Part shown: positions 34,378 through 44,250 of the stretch, one piece after another | Layout of the letters: every line of letters begins with the position of its first letter | Numbering within the stretch: position 1 is the first letter of the stretch | From: DSYU01 sp963827605 | Lineage (GTDB): Bacteria; Chloroflexota; Anaerolineae; Anaerolineales; Anaerolineaceae | Direction of reading: 5' to 3' | Length of the DNA: 64,000 nucleotides | Assembly: GCA_963827605.1 (NCBI GenBank) | Contig: CAWHBK010000002.1 | Location: 248,001 to 312,000 of the forward strand | Notes under the pieces: generated by a model | Seen by the model: the letters and a program-made list of their open reading frames with translations, nothing else | Told to the model about the DNA's origin: nothing | Database searches by the model: none | Translations under genes and position numbers: made by a program

Positions 34378-36751
34378 ATGGAAACACACCGCACAAGAAA
34401 TATCGTCATTATTGCGCTGCTGATCGCTGCTGTGATTTATATTTTGCTTCCGAATAACCCGGGGCTGCATTTCCTCGGCATTAACCGCGATTTGCATACA
34501 AAATTGGGTCTTGACCTGCACGGCGGGCTGCGCGTGCTGCTGGAAGCGGACCTGCCACCGGATGCGCCCATAGACACCCGGGCGCTTGAAGATGCCAAAC
34601 AGATTTTGGAAAACCGCGCCAACGCATTAGGCGTCAGCGAAGTGGTCTTTGAGACAGCCGGGCAGCGCCGGTTGGTGGGCGAGTTCCCCGGTCTGACGGA
34701 CACCAGCCAGGTGATCGAAGTGCTCAAGCAGGTGGGGCAGTTATCGTTTGTCCCGGTGGGAAAAGCACCACTCTCTGAAGGGCAAAAGATCACGGTCGAC
34801 CTGACCCACCCGGTCTCCGCGGACCAGGCCAACGGCCAGCCCGAAAATGCTGCCAGCCCAACGGCACAACCGTCTTCCGGCGCCACACCTGCACCGCAAA
34901 CGGGAACGGTGACGCCGCCCGTTTACCGCCCGCTGTTTACCGGCAGCGCGCTCAAATCGGTGGGCATATCGCGAAGCAAGCTGAATCAGCCGTATATCTC
35001 CTTCACCTTGAAGGATGACGCCGCTAAAATCTTCGCGGATTACACCAGCCAGCATACCGGCGATTACCTGGCGATCGTGCTGGATGATACAGTCATCTCC
35101 GATCCTGTGATCCGCTCGCCCATTACCGGCGGGCAGGGGATGATCGAGGGCAGCTTCACCAACGAAAGCGCGAACGCGCTGGCGATCCAGCTGCGCTACG
35201 GCTCGCTGCCCATCCCCTTCAAGGTGGCCGAAAGCCGCACGTGTTGGCGCCACGCTTGGGCAGGACTCGATCCAGAAGAGCGAACTGGCCGGCGCCATTG
35301 GCCTGCTGTTGGTGGTTGTCTTTATGGCGATCTACTACCGCCTGCCCGGGGTCATCGCCGACCTGGCTCTGGTGGTTTACGCGGCGACCACCTTTGCCCT
35401 GTTCAAGCTTATCCCGGTCACGCTGACGCTGCCGGGCATTGCCGGGTTTGTGTTAAGTATTGGCGTGGCGGTGGACGCGAATATTCTCATTTTCAGCCGG
35501 TTGAAAGAAGAACTGCGCGCCGGGAAAACCCTGCGCCCGGCCATCGACCTGGCCTGGTCGCGCGCCTGGCCTTCGATCCGCGACTCGAACATTTCTACCC
35601 TGATCACCTGCTTCATCCTCTTCTGGTTTGGCAACGCCTTTGGCGCCAGCCTGGTAAAAGGCTTTGCCCTGACCCTGGCATTGGGCGTGCTGGTCAGCCT
35701 GTTCACAGCCATTTTTGTCACCCGCACCTTCCTGCACCTGGTGCTGGACAACCTGAAGTTCACTGAGCATCCCAAATGGTTTATGGCCGATACGGCGCAG
35801 GCATCGGAAACCCCGATCAGTTTAGACATCATCGGCAAGCGCTACCTGTACTTTGCGATCTCCCTGTTGGTGATTATCCCTGGCCTGCTGGCCCTGCTGG
35901 CCTGGGGCCTGCCCTTGGCCATTGATTATACGGGCGGCTCGCTGCTGGAGGTCTCCTTCGCCGGTACGCCGCCCAGCACCACACAGGTGATTCAGCTCTA
36001 CCAGGATCTGGGTGTACCGGGCGCGCAGGTACAGTCCGCCACCGGCAACCTGCTGATGATCCGTTCCAGGCAGATCGATGAGAGCATGAAAGACCGCCTG
36101 GTGACCGAGATGGGCAAGCGTTTTAACCAAAAGGTAACCCTTTCCCGCTTCGATACGGTTGGCCCCTCCATCAGCAAGGAAGTCGCCAATCGCGCGGCGG
36201 GTGCAGTGGCGCTGGCTTCCGTGGGCATCCTGATTTACATCACTTTCGCCTTCCGCGGCGTGCCGCATGCTTTCCGCTTTGGCACCGCCGCCATTCTGGC
36301 CATGCTGCATGACGTGGCGGTGGTACTGGGGATGGCCGCGCTGTTGGGGCATTTCCTGCACTGGGAAGTCGACTCGCTCTTCCTGACCGCGCTGCTGACT
36401 GTCATCGGTTTCTCCGTCCACGATACCATTGTGGTGTTTGACCGCATCCGTGAAAACGCGACTCTCTACCGCCGCCAACCGTTTTTGACAATTGTGAACC
36501 ATTCGATCGTTCAAACGATGGACCGTTCGATCAACACGCAGCTGACGGTGATGCTCACGTTGATGGCGCTGGCATTGTTTGGCGGTATCACCGTACACAC
36601 ATTTGTGATCACCCTGCTGATCGGGGTCTTCAGCGGCACCTACTCATCCATCTTCAACGCCGCGCCGATCCTGGTCGTGTGGGAGAACCACGAGTGGCGC
36701 AACTGGTTCAAGCGCGACCGGTCCATCCAGGGCAGCCCGGAGAAGGTGTAG
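34378..36751 (+). CDS. secDF: Fused protein-export component SecDF (one +1 frameshift)
   Basis: About 790 residues once rejoined. The SecD half has helix 1 (IVIIALLIAAVIYIL), the LGLDLHGGLRVLLE motif, the P1 domain with a Pro/Ala/Thr-rich linker (~130-175), and GVAVDANILIFSRLKEEL in its helix cluster. It runs without a stop into the SecF half: LAIDYTGGSLLEVSF, then VIGFSVHDTIVVFDRIREN. SecD and SecF together use the proton gradient to pull exported proteins through SecYEG. The frame is lost by one extra base at 35241-35243 (AESRT continues as VGATLGQDSIQKS in the next frame). As an essential-type export gene, a genuine frameshift here would be surprising and argues for sequencing error. The start has aggaaaagg upstream. 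Confidence 0.88.
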
Positions 36752-36757
36752 GTTTAC

Positions 36758-36804
36758 GGAGACCTGACCCGCGGTTGCGTACGCAGACCGCGGGTCAGGT
36801 CTCC
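36758..36804 (+). terminator. Terminator after secDF
   Basis: Perfect 18-bp stem (36758-36775 with 36787-36804) around tgcgtacgca, itself self-complementary. Six bases after the secDF stop. No T-run, so termination strength is uncertain. Confidence 0.6.
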
Positions 36805-36837
36805 AGGATAAATGACGCACACCCCAGCGGCTGGCAT

Positions 36838-36843
36838 TATAAT
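36838..36843 (+). promoter_or_regulatory. -10 element, probably giving a leaderless mRNA
   Basis: TATAAT ends seven bases before the ATG of the response regulator at 36851, so transcription would begin at or within a base of the start codon. The -35 region has no good match. Confidence 0.5.
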
Positions 36844-36850
36844 GAGGGGT

Positions 36851-37549
36851 ATGCACGGGCAAATTCTGGTGGTGGACGATGACGCGCTGATGCGGCGCAG
36901 CCTGGCGTATAACCTGGAGCAGGCCGGTTACCGGGCCAGCAGCGCGGGAAGCGCGGAGGACGCGCTGGCGCAAGCACAGATCGAGCGGCCGGATCTGGTG
37001 CTGCTGGATATCGGCCTGCCGGGCATGGACGGATTGGATGCCTTGCGGCAGTTCCGCGAACGGCTGGGCATTCCGGTGATTTTTGTCACCGCACGGCGGA
37101 GAGATTTGGACGAAGTTCTTGGCCTGGAGTTGGGGGCCGAGGATTACGTCACAAAGCCGTTTGATTTGAACGTTTTGCTGGCGCATATCAAGGCCGTGCT
37201 GCGGCGTGTAGATTCTACCGCCCGCCAGGCCGAGAACAGCGTTCCACTGGAGGTTGGGGACCTTACGCTGGACCCGGCTGCGCACACCGCGGCGCTGCGC
37301 GACTGCCCGGTAACCCTTACCCCGCGCGAGTTTGACCTGCTGCACGCGCTGATGCTGCACCCCGGGCAGGTACGTTCTACCGATGAACTGCTTAACCAGG
37401 TGTGGGGCGCGGAGTTCATGGGCCAACCGCAGGTGATCTATGTTCACATCCGCTGGCTGCGCGAGAAGCTTGAGGATGATCCAAACCATCCCGCGCGGAT
37501 TCTCACCGTACGCGGAGTGGGGTATAAGCTGATTTCGCAGGGGAAATAA
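36851..37549 (+). CDS. OmpR/PhoB-family response regulator
   Basis: 232 residues. The receiver (1-120) has ILVVDDDALMRRSLAYNLE, phosphoacceptor D53 in LVLLDIGLPGMDG and the switch Lys in VTKPFD. The winged-helix DNA-binding domain (~135-230) has LTPREFDLLHALMLHPGQV, the VWG turn and VRGVGYKL at the end. The start at 36851 is chosen because a perfect TATAAT lies just upstream; longer in-frame starts would begin inside the promoter. No kinase is adjacent; the orphan kinase at 32387 is a candidate partner. Confidence 0.88.
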   Translation: MHGQILVVDDDALMRRSLAYNLEQAGYRASSAGSAEDALAQAQIERPDLVLLDIGLPGMDGLDALRQFRERLGIPVIFVTARRRDLDEVLGLELGAEDYVTKPFDLNVLLAHIKAVLRRVDSTARQAENSVPLEVGDLTLDPAAHTAALRDCPVTLTPREFDLLHALMLHPGQVRSTDELLNQVWGAEFMGQPQVIYVHIRWLREKLEDDPNHPARILTVRGVGYKLISQGK

Positions 37550-37622
37550 CATTCTCCCCGAACACGCCGATGGCTGAAGAAGCTTATTGAATATTGTTTA
37601 TAATTAAGATACTATATATCCA

Positions 37623-38057
37623 ATGAGGCGTCTTAATGATCGGGTCTCACTGGTAATTATCCTATTGATCGGGCTGGGGGTTCTTCTGCCGCTCGTTGTC
37701 CGGTATCCGGTCGAATACGATCCCTGGCACACCCATATTGTGCTCAGGGCAAACAGCCCCCGCGAGGCAGCGGAAGCGCTTGCCGACCATTTCCGCCGGA
37801 ACGGCCAGAGAGAAACCCAACAGCTTCCATCCGCGCAGGCAGAAGACCAGCCCGATCTGCAAGTGATCAGCCTGGCTGATCCATCCAATGGACAGGTTGT
37901 TACGCTTTTACTCGAGGTCCAGGGCTTTATAACTCCCGACAGCACGCCCGGAGTGGTACTGCCGTTTCTTCTAATACACGTCAGCAATTCGCCTGCTTTG
38001 ATTCGGAATTGTATCGTTCTTTTTCCGCCCAAACCACCTCCGCGGATCTTCTCTTAA
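37623..38057 (+). CDS. Hypothetical membrane-anchored protein
   Basis: 144 residues. A hydrophobic stretch at ~9-27 (SLVIILLIGLGVLLPLVV) is a signal anchor; the rest is predicted to lie outside the membrane and contains EAAEALADHFRRNGQRETQQ and GQVVTLLLEVQGF. Only weak start signals are seen; TATAAT-like elements lie at 37597-37620. The last ~20 residues are proline-rich, and a frameshift there cannot be excluded. Family not recognised. Confidence 0.5.
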   Translation: MRRLNDRVSLVIILLIGLGVLLPLVVRYPVEYDPWHTHIVLRANSPREAAEALADHFRRNGQRETQQLPSAQAEDQPDLQVISLADPSNGQVVTLLLEVQGFITPDSTPGVVLPFLLIHVSNSPALIRNCIVLFPPKPPPRIFS

Positions 38058-38178
38058 ACCCTATATTCGTGCTGATCAAACCCTTTTCAGCGTCCAATCC
38101 CCATTATCCGCCTTGCGGATGTAATGGGATTGGCCTTATCGAAAGCCATTCAAAAGAGCGCAACTGAGGTAGGTGGGT

Positions 38179-38818
38179 ATGTTTCAACATAAGATGAAGG
38201 TATGGATGGGTGCTTTGATCCTGGTTTTGCTGGCAGCGGCATGCGCGCCGGCTGCCCCGGCCCAGGATGACCGTTTGGGAAATCTGGAAACGAAAGTGGA
38301 TTTGCTTACGCAGATGCAGGTAGACCTCACCTCGTTACAGTTTCGAGTTCGATCAACTATCGGGAGATAAGTCCGAAACAACCGCGCTGAAAACCAGGCT
38401 GGACGATCTGCAAACCAGGATCGATACGCTGTCAGCGGAGATTGAGGCCAGCCGATCCGCCAGCGCCGCGCAGGAGCCGAAGGATAATCCTTTCGATGTC
38501 GCGATGGCGCAGTATGTGCTGGACTCGGCCGGCTTTCACATTATGGCGGCTGTGTTGAAGGATACAAAGAAGATCGATCCTGCCTACCTGGAGAGCGTAA
38601 GGCGGGCAAAAAAGGTGTTATCAAACGCACAACTGCCTGCCGAACTCAAGGACCAGAATCAGGCCTTTACCGGCTTGTTGGATCAATTTGCTGCCGCACT
38701 GGAAGCGGGTAAAGCGGATGAGGCAGCGGACCTGGCTAATAAGGTACACGCCGCCCAACACGCTTATACAAAGGCCATTGACGGTTGGTTGAGTAAGGCA
38801 TTGGCTCAAACGCAATAG
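38179..38818 (+). CDS. Coiled-coil lipoprotein (one +1 frameshift)
   Basis: Signal peptide with lipobox LLAAAC, then a heptad-patterned coiled coil interrupted at 38341-38343, where one extra T ends the frame at a TAA. Removing it joins LTSLQ to FEFDQLSGDKSETTALK and the second coiled-coil segment, then a helical C-terminal domain (VAMAQYVLDSAGFHIM, QLPAELKDQNQAF) ending AQTQ. About 212 residues in all. It should be anchored on the outer face of the membrane. Function unknown; a cell-envelope role is likely from its make-up. The preceding gene also encodes an envelope protein. Confidence 0.65.
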
Positions 38819-38879
38819 TTTGGGGTGGAAACAGAGCTGACGCAACCGCGCCCTGGAGATGGCTGGTAGATGGTGGTCC

Positions 38880-38898
38880 GGGCGTGGAAACCACGCCC
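38880..38898. repeat. Short palindromic repeat
   Basis: gggcgtgg-aaa-ccacgccc followed by ctac: an 8-bp hairpin like the dispersed element at 17212-17300. Confidence 0.4.
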
Positions 38899-38984
38899 CT
38901 ACGGATTCTCCATGTTACGAGAACCTTTATGCATCCGCCCAATCGCGCGCGGATTATCTGCGCGCCTGGAATCCTGCGCGTGCT

Positions 38985-39752
38985 CTATGCCGTGGGACCG
39001 GCTGGCGTGTTCATGCGCCCCACTCGCAGATACAGCGGCCAACGAATGTGAATTGGTTGTTCCTCCGGTCCCCAGGCGGCGAGGAAATCATCCCAAATAG
39101 CTTTTAAGGGGTGGTAGCCGCGTTCCTCTTCATATCGCCGCACCGCCGACCAACTGCTGAGGAAGCCGAACAATTGATGCAAATCCCAATCTGCCTGGAT
39201 GGCAAAGGCTGGGGGCGACAATTCTTCAAATGGGAAGGGCAGAGTCTGGTAGTGCTCCTGTAGATAATGGAGCCCTTCCGGCCAGTATTCTCCCAATATT
39301 TGAACTTCCAGGTTTGCAATCAGCGCATCCACGGCCGGGTTGATCTGGGGCCGGTGGTATGTCCATACCGCGATGATCCCGGCAGGTTTCAACACCCGCC
39401 GGACTTCTTGATAGAACCGCTCAAAGTCGAACCAGTGAACGGCTACCGCGACGGTGATCAGGTCAACGCTGTTGGGCGCCAAACTGGTTCCCTCAGCCGG
39501 TTCAACCCGATAGGTAATGCGCTCGTGCGGCCTGGCCCGGCTGACCTGCTCTGCGCTGGCATCGGTTGCAAACACCTGATCATAGTAATTAACCAGATCG
39601 AAAGCCGCCTGGCCGCTGCCGGTCGCGCAGTCCCAGGCCAATGCATGTTCCGGGGTCTGCTGCGCTAAGTAAGCAAACAGGTCCGCGGGATAATGGGGCC
39701 GGTATTGGGCATAGGTCTCAGCAAGTTTTGAAAAATGGTCCTCAAAGCGCAT
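38985..39752 (-). CDS. SAM-dependent methyltransferase
   Basis: 255 residues, class I fold. Motif I is WDCATGSGQAAFDL, motif II ends VFATDAS, and motif III/IV includes DLITVAVAVHWFD followed by EVRRVLKPAGIIAVWTY, as in the Methyltransf_11 group with the HWFD variant seen in putative trans-aconitate/small-molecule methyltransferases. The acceptor is unknown. It stands alone on the minus strand between the lipoprotein gene and the M48 protease gene. Confidence 0.85.
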   Translation of the reverse strand: MRFEDHFSKLAETYAQYRPHYPADLFAYLAQQTPEHALAWDCATGSGQAAFDLVNYYDQVFATDASAEQVSRARPHERITYRVEPAEGTSLAPNSVDLITVAVAVHWFDFERFYQEVRRVLKPAGIIAVWTYHRPQINPAVDALIANLEVQILGEYWPEGLHYLQEHYQTLPFPFEELSPPAFAIQADWDLHQLFGFLSSWSAVRRYEEERGYHPLKAIWDDFLAAWGPEEQPIHIRWPLYLRVGRMNTPAGPTA

Positions 39753-39817
39753 TGGAAAACCTTTCGGTAATGGTGAGAGTTAGACACCGATCCACACCCC
39801 CTTATTCGTTCGAACCT

Positions 39818-40951
39818 TCATTTGCCCGGATAGCTGTTTGCCATGCGGATGCGCTTCTCCAGCGCCGGGTGCGAGTAGAGCAAGAACTCTACCCACGGCT
39901 CAGGGTCAACCTCGGCCAGGTTCTGGTTGGCCAGGCGCGTCATGGCCGATGCGAAGGCCGGGGCGTTGCGGGTGGAATCGAGCGCATATTGATCCGCCTT
40001 GCGCTCGCGCCAGCGCGAGAAAGCGTTGGTCAGCGGCATGGTGACCAGGCTGAAGAGACCCATCACCAGCATAAAGAGCGGCAGCCCGGCGATATCCGCC
40101 ACCCCGGCCAGGCTAAAAGTGCTTACCCCCCACTTCAAAGCCAGCGAGGCGAGGAACAGCCCCAGCACGGTGGAGAGCGTTTCCACGGCGATCGACAGGG
40201 GGATGTCTTTGTTGACATGATGACCCAGCTCGTGGGCCAGGACGGTTTCGATTTCATCCGCGGTGAACTCGTTGAGCAACGTATCACCCAGGATAATGCG
40301 GCGGGTTGCGCCCAGCCCGGTGAGCGCCGCGTTGGCCGAGCGGGTGCGACGGCTCATGTCGAACTTGTACACACCCTGCACGCGGGTGCCGGCGCGCTCG
40401 CCCAGGCGCTTGAGGCGCTCGGCCAGTTCCTGGTGCTCTTCGCCCAGCGGGACAAATTTATTGAAGATGGGCAGCAGCAGCACCGGGGCCAGGTTGGCCA
40501 GCAGCACGCTGAATACCAGCAGGATCGCGGCCGCCCAGATCCACCAGGTATCGGGGAAGGCGCGCAGGACGGCGTAGATCACTTCGAGCATGACCCCGCC
40601 CAGCAGCGCGCCAATGGCAATGCCCTTGAGCTGGTCGGTGACCCAGCCGCGCAGGGTCTGGTTGGACTGTCCAAAACGGTGCGGCAGAACGAACCCGGAA
40701 TAATACGACAAAGGCAGATCGATCACGAAGTAAATCGCGCCAAAGACAGCCGCGTAGAGCAGCACCAGCAGCCAGGGGTTGCGGGTGATTGCACCCAGCG
40801 CGTCGCGCAGCGCGGCGGATCCGCCAGACACCAGCCAGGCCAGCGCGTAAAGGCCAGTGAGCGCCAGGTCCACCAGCATGAGCCGGCGACTGGTGCGCGA
40901 ATATTCTTTGGCCTGTTTCTGACGGTCCGGGTCTAATTGTGCAGTTTCCAT
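39818..40951 (-). CDS. M48 family metalloprotease (Ste24/CAAX-type)
   Basis: 377 residues with six or seven membrane helices. The zinc motif HELGHH has ligands H240 and H244 and catalytic E241; the third ligand is E317 in WRERKADQYAL. N-terminal helices and the motif NAALTGLGATRRIILGDTLL match Ste24-like proteases that cleave inside or beside the membrane. In bacteria such enzymes degrade damaged membrane proteins. The gene is divergent from the GNAT gene across a repeat-rich spacer. Confidence 0.9.
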   Translation of the reverse strand: METAQLDPDRQKQAKEYSRTSRRLMLVDLALTGLYALAWLVSGGSAALRDALGAITRNPWLLVLLYAAVFGAIYFVIDLPLSYYSGFVLPHRFGQSNQTLRGWVTDQLKGIAIGALLGGVMLEVIYAVLRAFPDTWWIWAAAILLVFSVLLANLAPVLLLPIFNKFVPLGEEHQELAERLKRLGERAGTRVQGVYKFDMSRRTRSANAALTGLGATRRIILGDTLLNEFTADEIETVLAHELGHHVNKDIPLSIAVETLSTVLGLFLASLALKWGVSTFSLAGVADIAGLPLFMLVMGLFSLVTMPLTNAFSRWRERKADQYALDSTRNAPAFASAMTRLANQNLAEVDPEPWVEFLLYSHPALEKRIRMANSYPGK

Positions 40952-40997
40952 GTAGATAATTATAGCAGATACGCCGGGAGGGATATTGGTGTATCGG

Positions 40998-41125
40998 TAT
41001 TAAACACGAATGCGCGCAAGGCGCGACGCGAATGCGCGCTTCGCGCGAAACGAATGACGCGAATAAGAATTTCTTTTAGAAGGGGCGGGCATCTGCTGTT
41101 GCTCCGCAACAGCAGATGCCCGCCC
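40998..41125. repeat. Repeat-rich divergent spacer
   Basis: Three or four imperfect copies of acgaatgcgcg/gacgcgaa lie at 41000-41065, followed by a perfect 19-bp stem-loop (41083-41101 with 41107-41125). The spacer (377 bp) separates two divergent genes, so the hairpin is not placed as a terminator of either. Confidence 0.55.
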
Positions 41126-41328
41126 GATAAAAAAGCGGTCAGGATGCGCGGCGCTTTTATCTGTAAACAACCAGACCTTTCACGTCCCGCGGCACGCATG
41201 ACTTCTTGCGCCTATTGCACCTGAATTACCCATTTGGCCGGTGTAAGCACCTGCCTGCCCAGGTATACTGACCTATGAATACGCCAAGCGAAGTAATTTG
41301 AGACGCTGATAACAAACGGAGGGAACCT

Positions 41329-42255
41329 ATGAGCATATCACTTCGGCATTACACACACCCGGAAGATTACAAACGCGTGGATGATTTCCTCATCGAGCAC
41401 GCCCAGCCGGGGAACGCGGACGGGAACTGGGTTGAGCCGACCTGGGAGTACATGCACTCGCATCCCATGCTGGACAGCTCTACGCTGGATAAGTTTGGGA
41501 TTTGGGAAGATGCCGGGGGGACCGGCGGCAGAAAGATCGTCGGCGTGGCGCATTACGAAGGAGGGTTGGGAGAGGCGTTCTTTCAATTCCACCCGGCATA
41601 CCGGCACCTGCGCACGGAAATGCTCGACTACGCCGAGGAAAACCTGTTTGGCGTATCGGAAAAAGATGGTTGTAAAACCCTGTGCGTTTATGTCAACGAT
41701 TATGACGCGGATTTCCAGGCGCTGGTGAAGGCGCGCGGTTATGAAAAAGACGCGCAGGGCAGCCGCCCAATAGCCCGGTTCGACATTCCCGATCCATTTC
41801 CACCCATCCTTGTGCCGGAAGGGTTTTGCCTGAAAAGCCTGGCGGATGAATGCAATTGGGCCAAAGTCCACCGGGTGATGTGGCGCGGGTTCAATCACGC
41901 GGGAGAGCCGCCCACCGGGGATGAAGAATTGGAAAGCCGCCAGAAGATGTTCGACACCCCCAGTGCGCGGCGGGATCTAAAAATTGTGGCAGCCGCCCCC
42001 AACGGCGATTTTGCCGCCTTCTGCGGTATGTTCTACGAGCCCAAAAACCAGTATGCCTACGTGGAACCGGTGGCGACCGACCCGGACTACCGGCGCATGG
42101 GACTGGGCAAGGCCGCCGTGCTGGAAGGCATCCGGCGCTGTGGAGCGCTGGGCGCAAGCGTGGCATACGTGGGATCGGACCAGGACTTTTACCTGGCGAT
42201 CGGATTTCGGGTGATCTACAAAAGCGAGTGTTGGGTGAAGCATTGGGATGCGTAG
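41329..42255 (+). CDS. GNAT-family N-acetyltransferase
   Basis: 308 residues with two GNAT-like halves. The C-terminal half has the acetyl-CoA motif YRRMGLGKAAVLEGIRR and the following ASVAYVGSDQDFYLAIGF segment; the N-terminal half lacks a clear CoA motif, as in two-domain GNAT proteins with one active site. It would acetylate an unknown amine. The ATG has ggaggg upstream. A terminator follows, convergent with the copper oxidase gene. Confidence 0.82.
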   Translation: MSISLRHYTHPEDYKRVDDFLIEHAQPGNADGNWVEPTWEYMHSHPMLDSSTLDKFGIWEDAGGTGGRKIVGVAHYEGGLGEAFFQFHPAYRHLRTEMLDYAEENLFGVSEKDGCKTLCVYVNDYDADFQALVKARGYEKDAQGSRPIARFDIPDPFPPILVPEGFCLKSLADECNWAKVHRVMWRGFNHAGEPPTGDEELESRQKMFDTPSARRDLKIVAAAPNGDFAAFCGMFYEPKNQYAYVEPVATDPDYRRMGLGKAAVLEGIRRCGALGASVAYVGSDQDFYLAIGFRVIYKSECWVKHWDA

Positions 42256-42314
42256 TTTGATTGAGAGCTTGTGCCAACCAGAAGCTTCAAAAGACGGCAG
42301 TTAAAAATGCCCTT

Positions 42315-42357
42315 GAAGCCGCCTGACGGTCATAAAGACAACCGGTCAGGCGGCTTC
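42315..42357. terminator. Bidirectional terminator
   Basis: Stem gaagccgcctgac/gtcaggcggcttc (42315-42327 with 42345-42357), extended by ggt/acc past one bulge, between the convergent GNAT and copper oxidase genes. Confidence 0.75.
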
Positions 42358-42396
42358 TACTTTCTATATTAGATTTCAGAAGGCAGCTTGCATGGC

Positions 42397-44072
42397 TTAC
42401 ATATCCGGCATCGTATCGCCCATGATCATATAGTTGCGCATCATGCCCATATCCTCGTGTTCCAGGATGTGGCAGTGATACATATACATGCCCGTATACG
42501 GGCCAAAGCGCATGGCGATCTTGACCCGCTCGCCCGGCCAGACGATGACGGTGTCTTTCCAGCCACTGTCGACAAAACCCTGGTTGACCGTGCTGTAGCT
42601 GCTGGCTGTGGAAGGCGTGCGCTCACCACCTGGAACTGGACGTTGTGCAGGTGCATGGGGTGCGGGATGGGCGAGTTGTTGATCCACTCCCAGGCAATCG
42701 GCACGTCGCGGTAGACCATTTCATCTTCCGCGGCCACCATATCCTCGTAGACGCGCCCGTTGATGGTCCAGACCATGCGCTGCATCGCCAGGGTGAAGGG
42801 CACCGGCGTGTTAAAGTTCATCACATTGCTCGCGTCAAAGCGCTCTTCGAGCGGGGGCAGCGGTCCCAGAACGGGTTTGACGGTGGCTTTCCGGCTTACA
42901 TTGACGGTCAGGATATTAAACGCAGCGCCGTTGGCCAGGGATGAGCCCATGCCACCGCCGCCGCAGTTGCAACCACCACCGCCCATTCCACCACCACCCA
43001 TACTGCCGCTATCCATACCTCCACTACCCATACCGCCGCCTCCCCCGCCCATTCCACTACCGGCGCTAAAGGACAGGCTGCGCAGGGTCACCGGCTTGCC
43101 AGCCAGGCTGCTAAAATCGACCCACAGGTCGACCCGCTCGCCCGGCATTAAGGTCACGTAGCTTTTTGAAACGACTGCGGGCAGCAGGCCACCATCGGTG
43201 CCGATCACTTTCAAGGCCATGTTGTTGCTCCAGGCCAGTTTGAAGGTGCGGGCGTTCGATCCGTTGAGGACACGCAGGCGGTAGGCGCGCGGTTCCAGGG
43301 AGAGGACGGTATTGAGCTTGCCGTTGACCAGAATGCGGTCGCCCAGGTAACCCCACATTATATTCGGCTGGTATACGAACTGGTTGTTGCTGTCAAACAG
43401 GCGGTCCTGGAGCACCAGCGGAACGTCGTTCGCCCCGGTCGCGGCGCCGGGGACGGCCTGGGCTTCAGCCTCATCGGTGACGTAAAACAGCCCGGCCAGC
43501 CCCATGGCTACCTGTTCGGCGGTACGCATCATAGGGTGCGGGTGAAACCAGGCCGGGCAGGCCCGGTCGATCACCTGGAAGTCGTACACCTTGTTCTCGC
43601 CCGGCCCGATAGCCTGCATGGGCTGCCCGTCACAGTCTTCGGGCACGTTCAAACCATGCGGGTGAACAACGCTGTTTTCGGCCAGATTGTTGTGAAACAC
43701 AAAGCGCAGTTTGGTACCCCTCGGTACCCGCAGGATCGGACCGAGGTAACTACCGGGGATGGACTGCACCGTCACGTTGCCGGTGTTGTCACTGACCAGC
43801 TCGCCTTCATAGCCCCACACGCGCGTCTGCGCGCCGGGCAGGATTTGCACATATTTTTCCACGGCGGTGACGGCTACCTCCGCGTCTGGAACAAAAGGTT
43901 CCATCATTTGTGGCTGGGTGGTAAACGGTTGGCCCGCAGTGGGTTGGGATTCCAAAAGCTTCAACAACCCCGTAGTCTGCCCAAAAGGATGGTATCCACC
44001 CCCAAGCAACAGCGCCGCGCCAATCCCGGACCTCCCTAAAAATGCTCGCCGGCTCATCAGTTGTTTACGCAT
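42397..44072 (-). CDS. Tat-exported multicopper oxidase (one -1 frameshift)
   Basis: A twin-arginine signal (MSRRAFLGRSGIG) precedes three cupredoxin domains. All four copper motifs are present: VHPHGLN, WFHPHPM, HPMHLHNVQF and YHCHILEHEDMGMM, with the axial Met of the T1 site. Between domains 2 and 3 is a ~45-residue run of Gly with Met, Ser and a CNC motif, comparable to the Met-rich copper loop of CueO. The frame is lost at about 42624; restoring one base gives FQVVERTPSTA and a ~559-residue enzyme. It would oxidise Cu(I) or another low-potential donor outside the membrane. A CueO-like copper-tolerance role is the simplest reading. The start has ggagg six bases upstream. The giant oxidase gene lies just upstream on the same strand. 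Confidence 0.85.
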
Positions 44073-44200
44073 CGTATGCCTCCTGTCTGGCTTTCAAATT
44101 GTCCCCCAGAGGCGGAAATGATTCGCGCCCCCAGAACTCCGGCGCCAGCTACACTAGGGTGACTGACGCCGGATAATTAAAGTGTTCTTTTGGTTGCCTG

Positions 44201-44236
44201 TCCTGCGCGGGAGTATTTCGTACCTCCCGCGCAGGA
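44201..44236 (-). terminator. Hairpin between the two oxidase genes
   Basis: 13-bp stem tcctgcgcgggag/ctcccgcgcagga with a 10-nt loop, just after the giant oxidase stop. It lacks a T-run on the minus side. Confidence 0.5.
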
Positions 44237-44250
44237 AGGAATTTCGTTGG

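Noticed and set aside
32387..37549. Kinase at 32387 and regulator at 36851 as a proven pair
   Set aside because: They are 3 kb apart with secDF between them; pairing is possible but not shown by the sequence.
40998..41075. CRISPR-like array
   Set aside because: The units are short, degenerate and lack regular spacers. No array of 25-37-nt repeats exists anywhere in the window.
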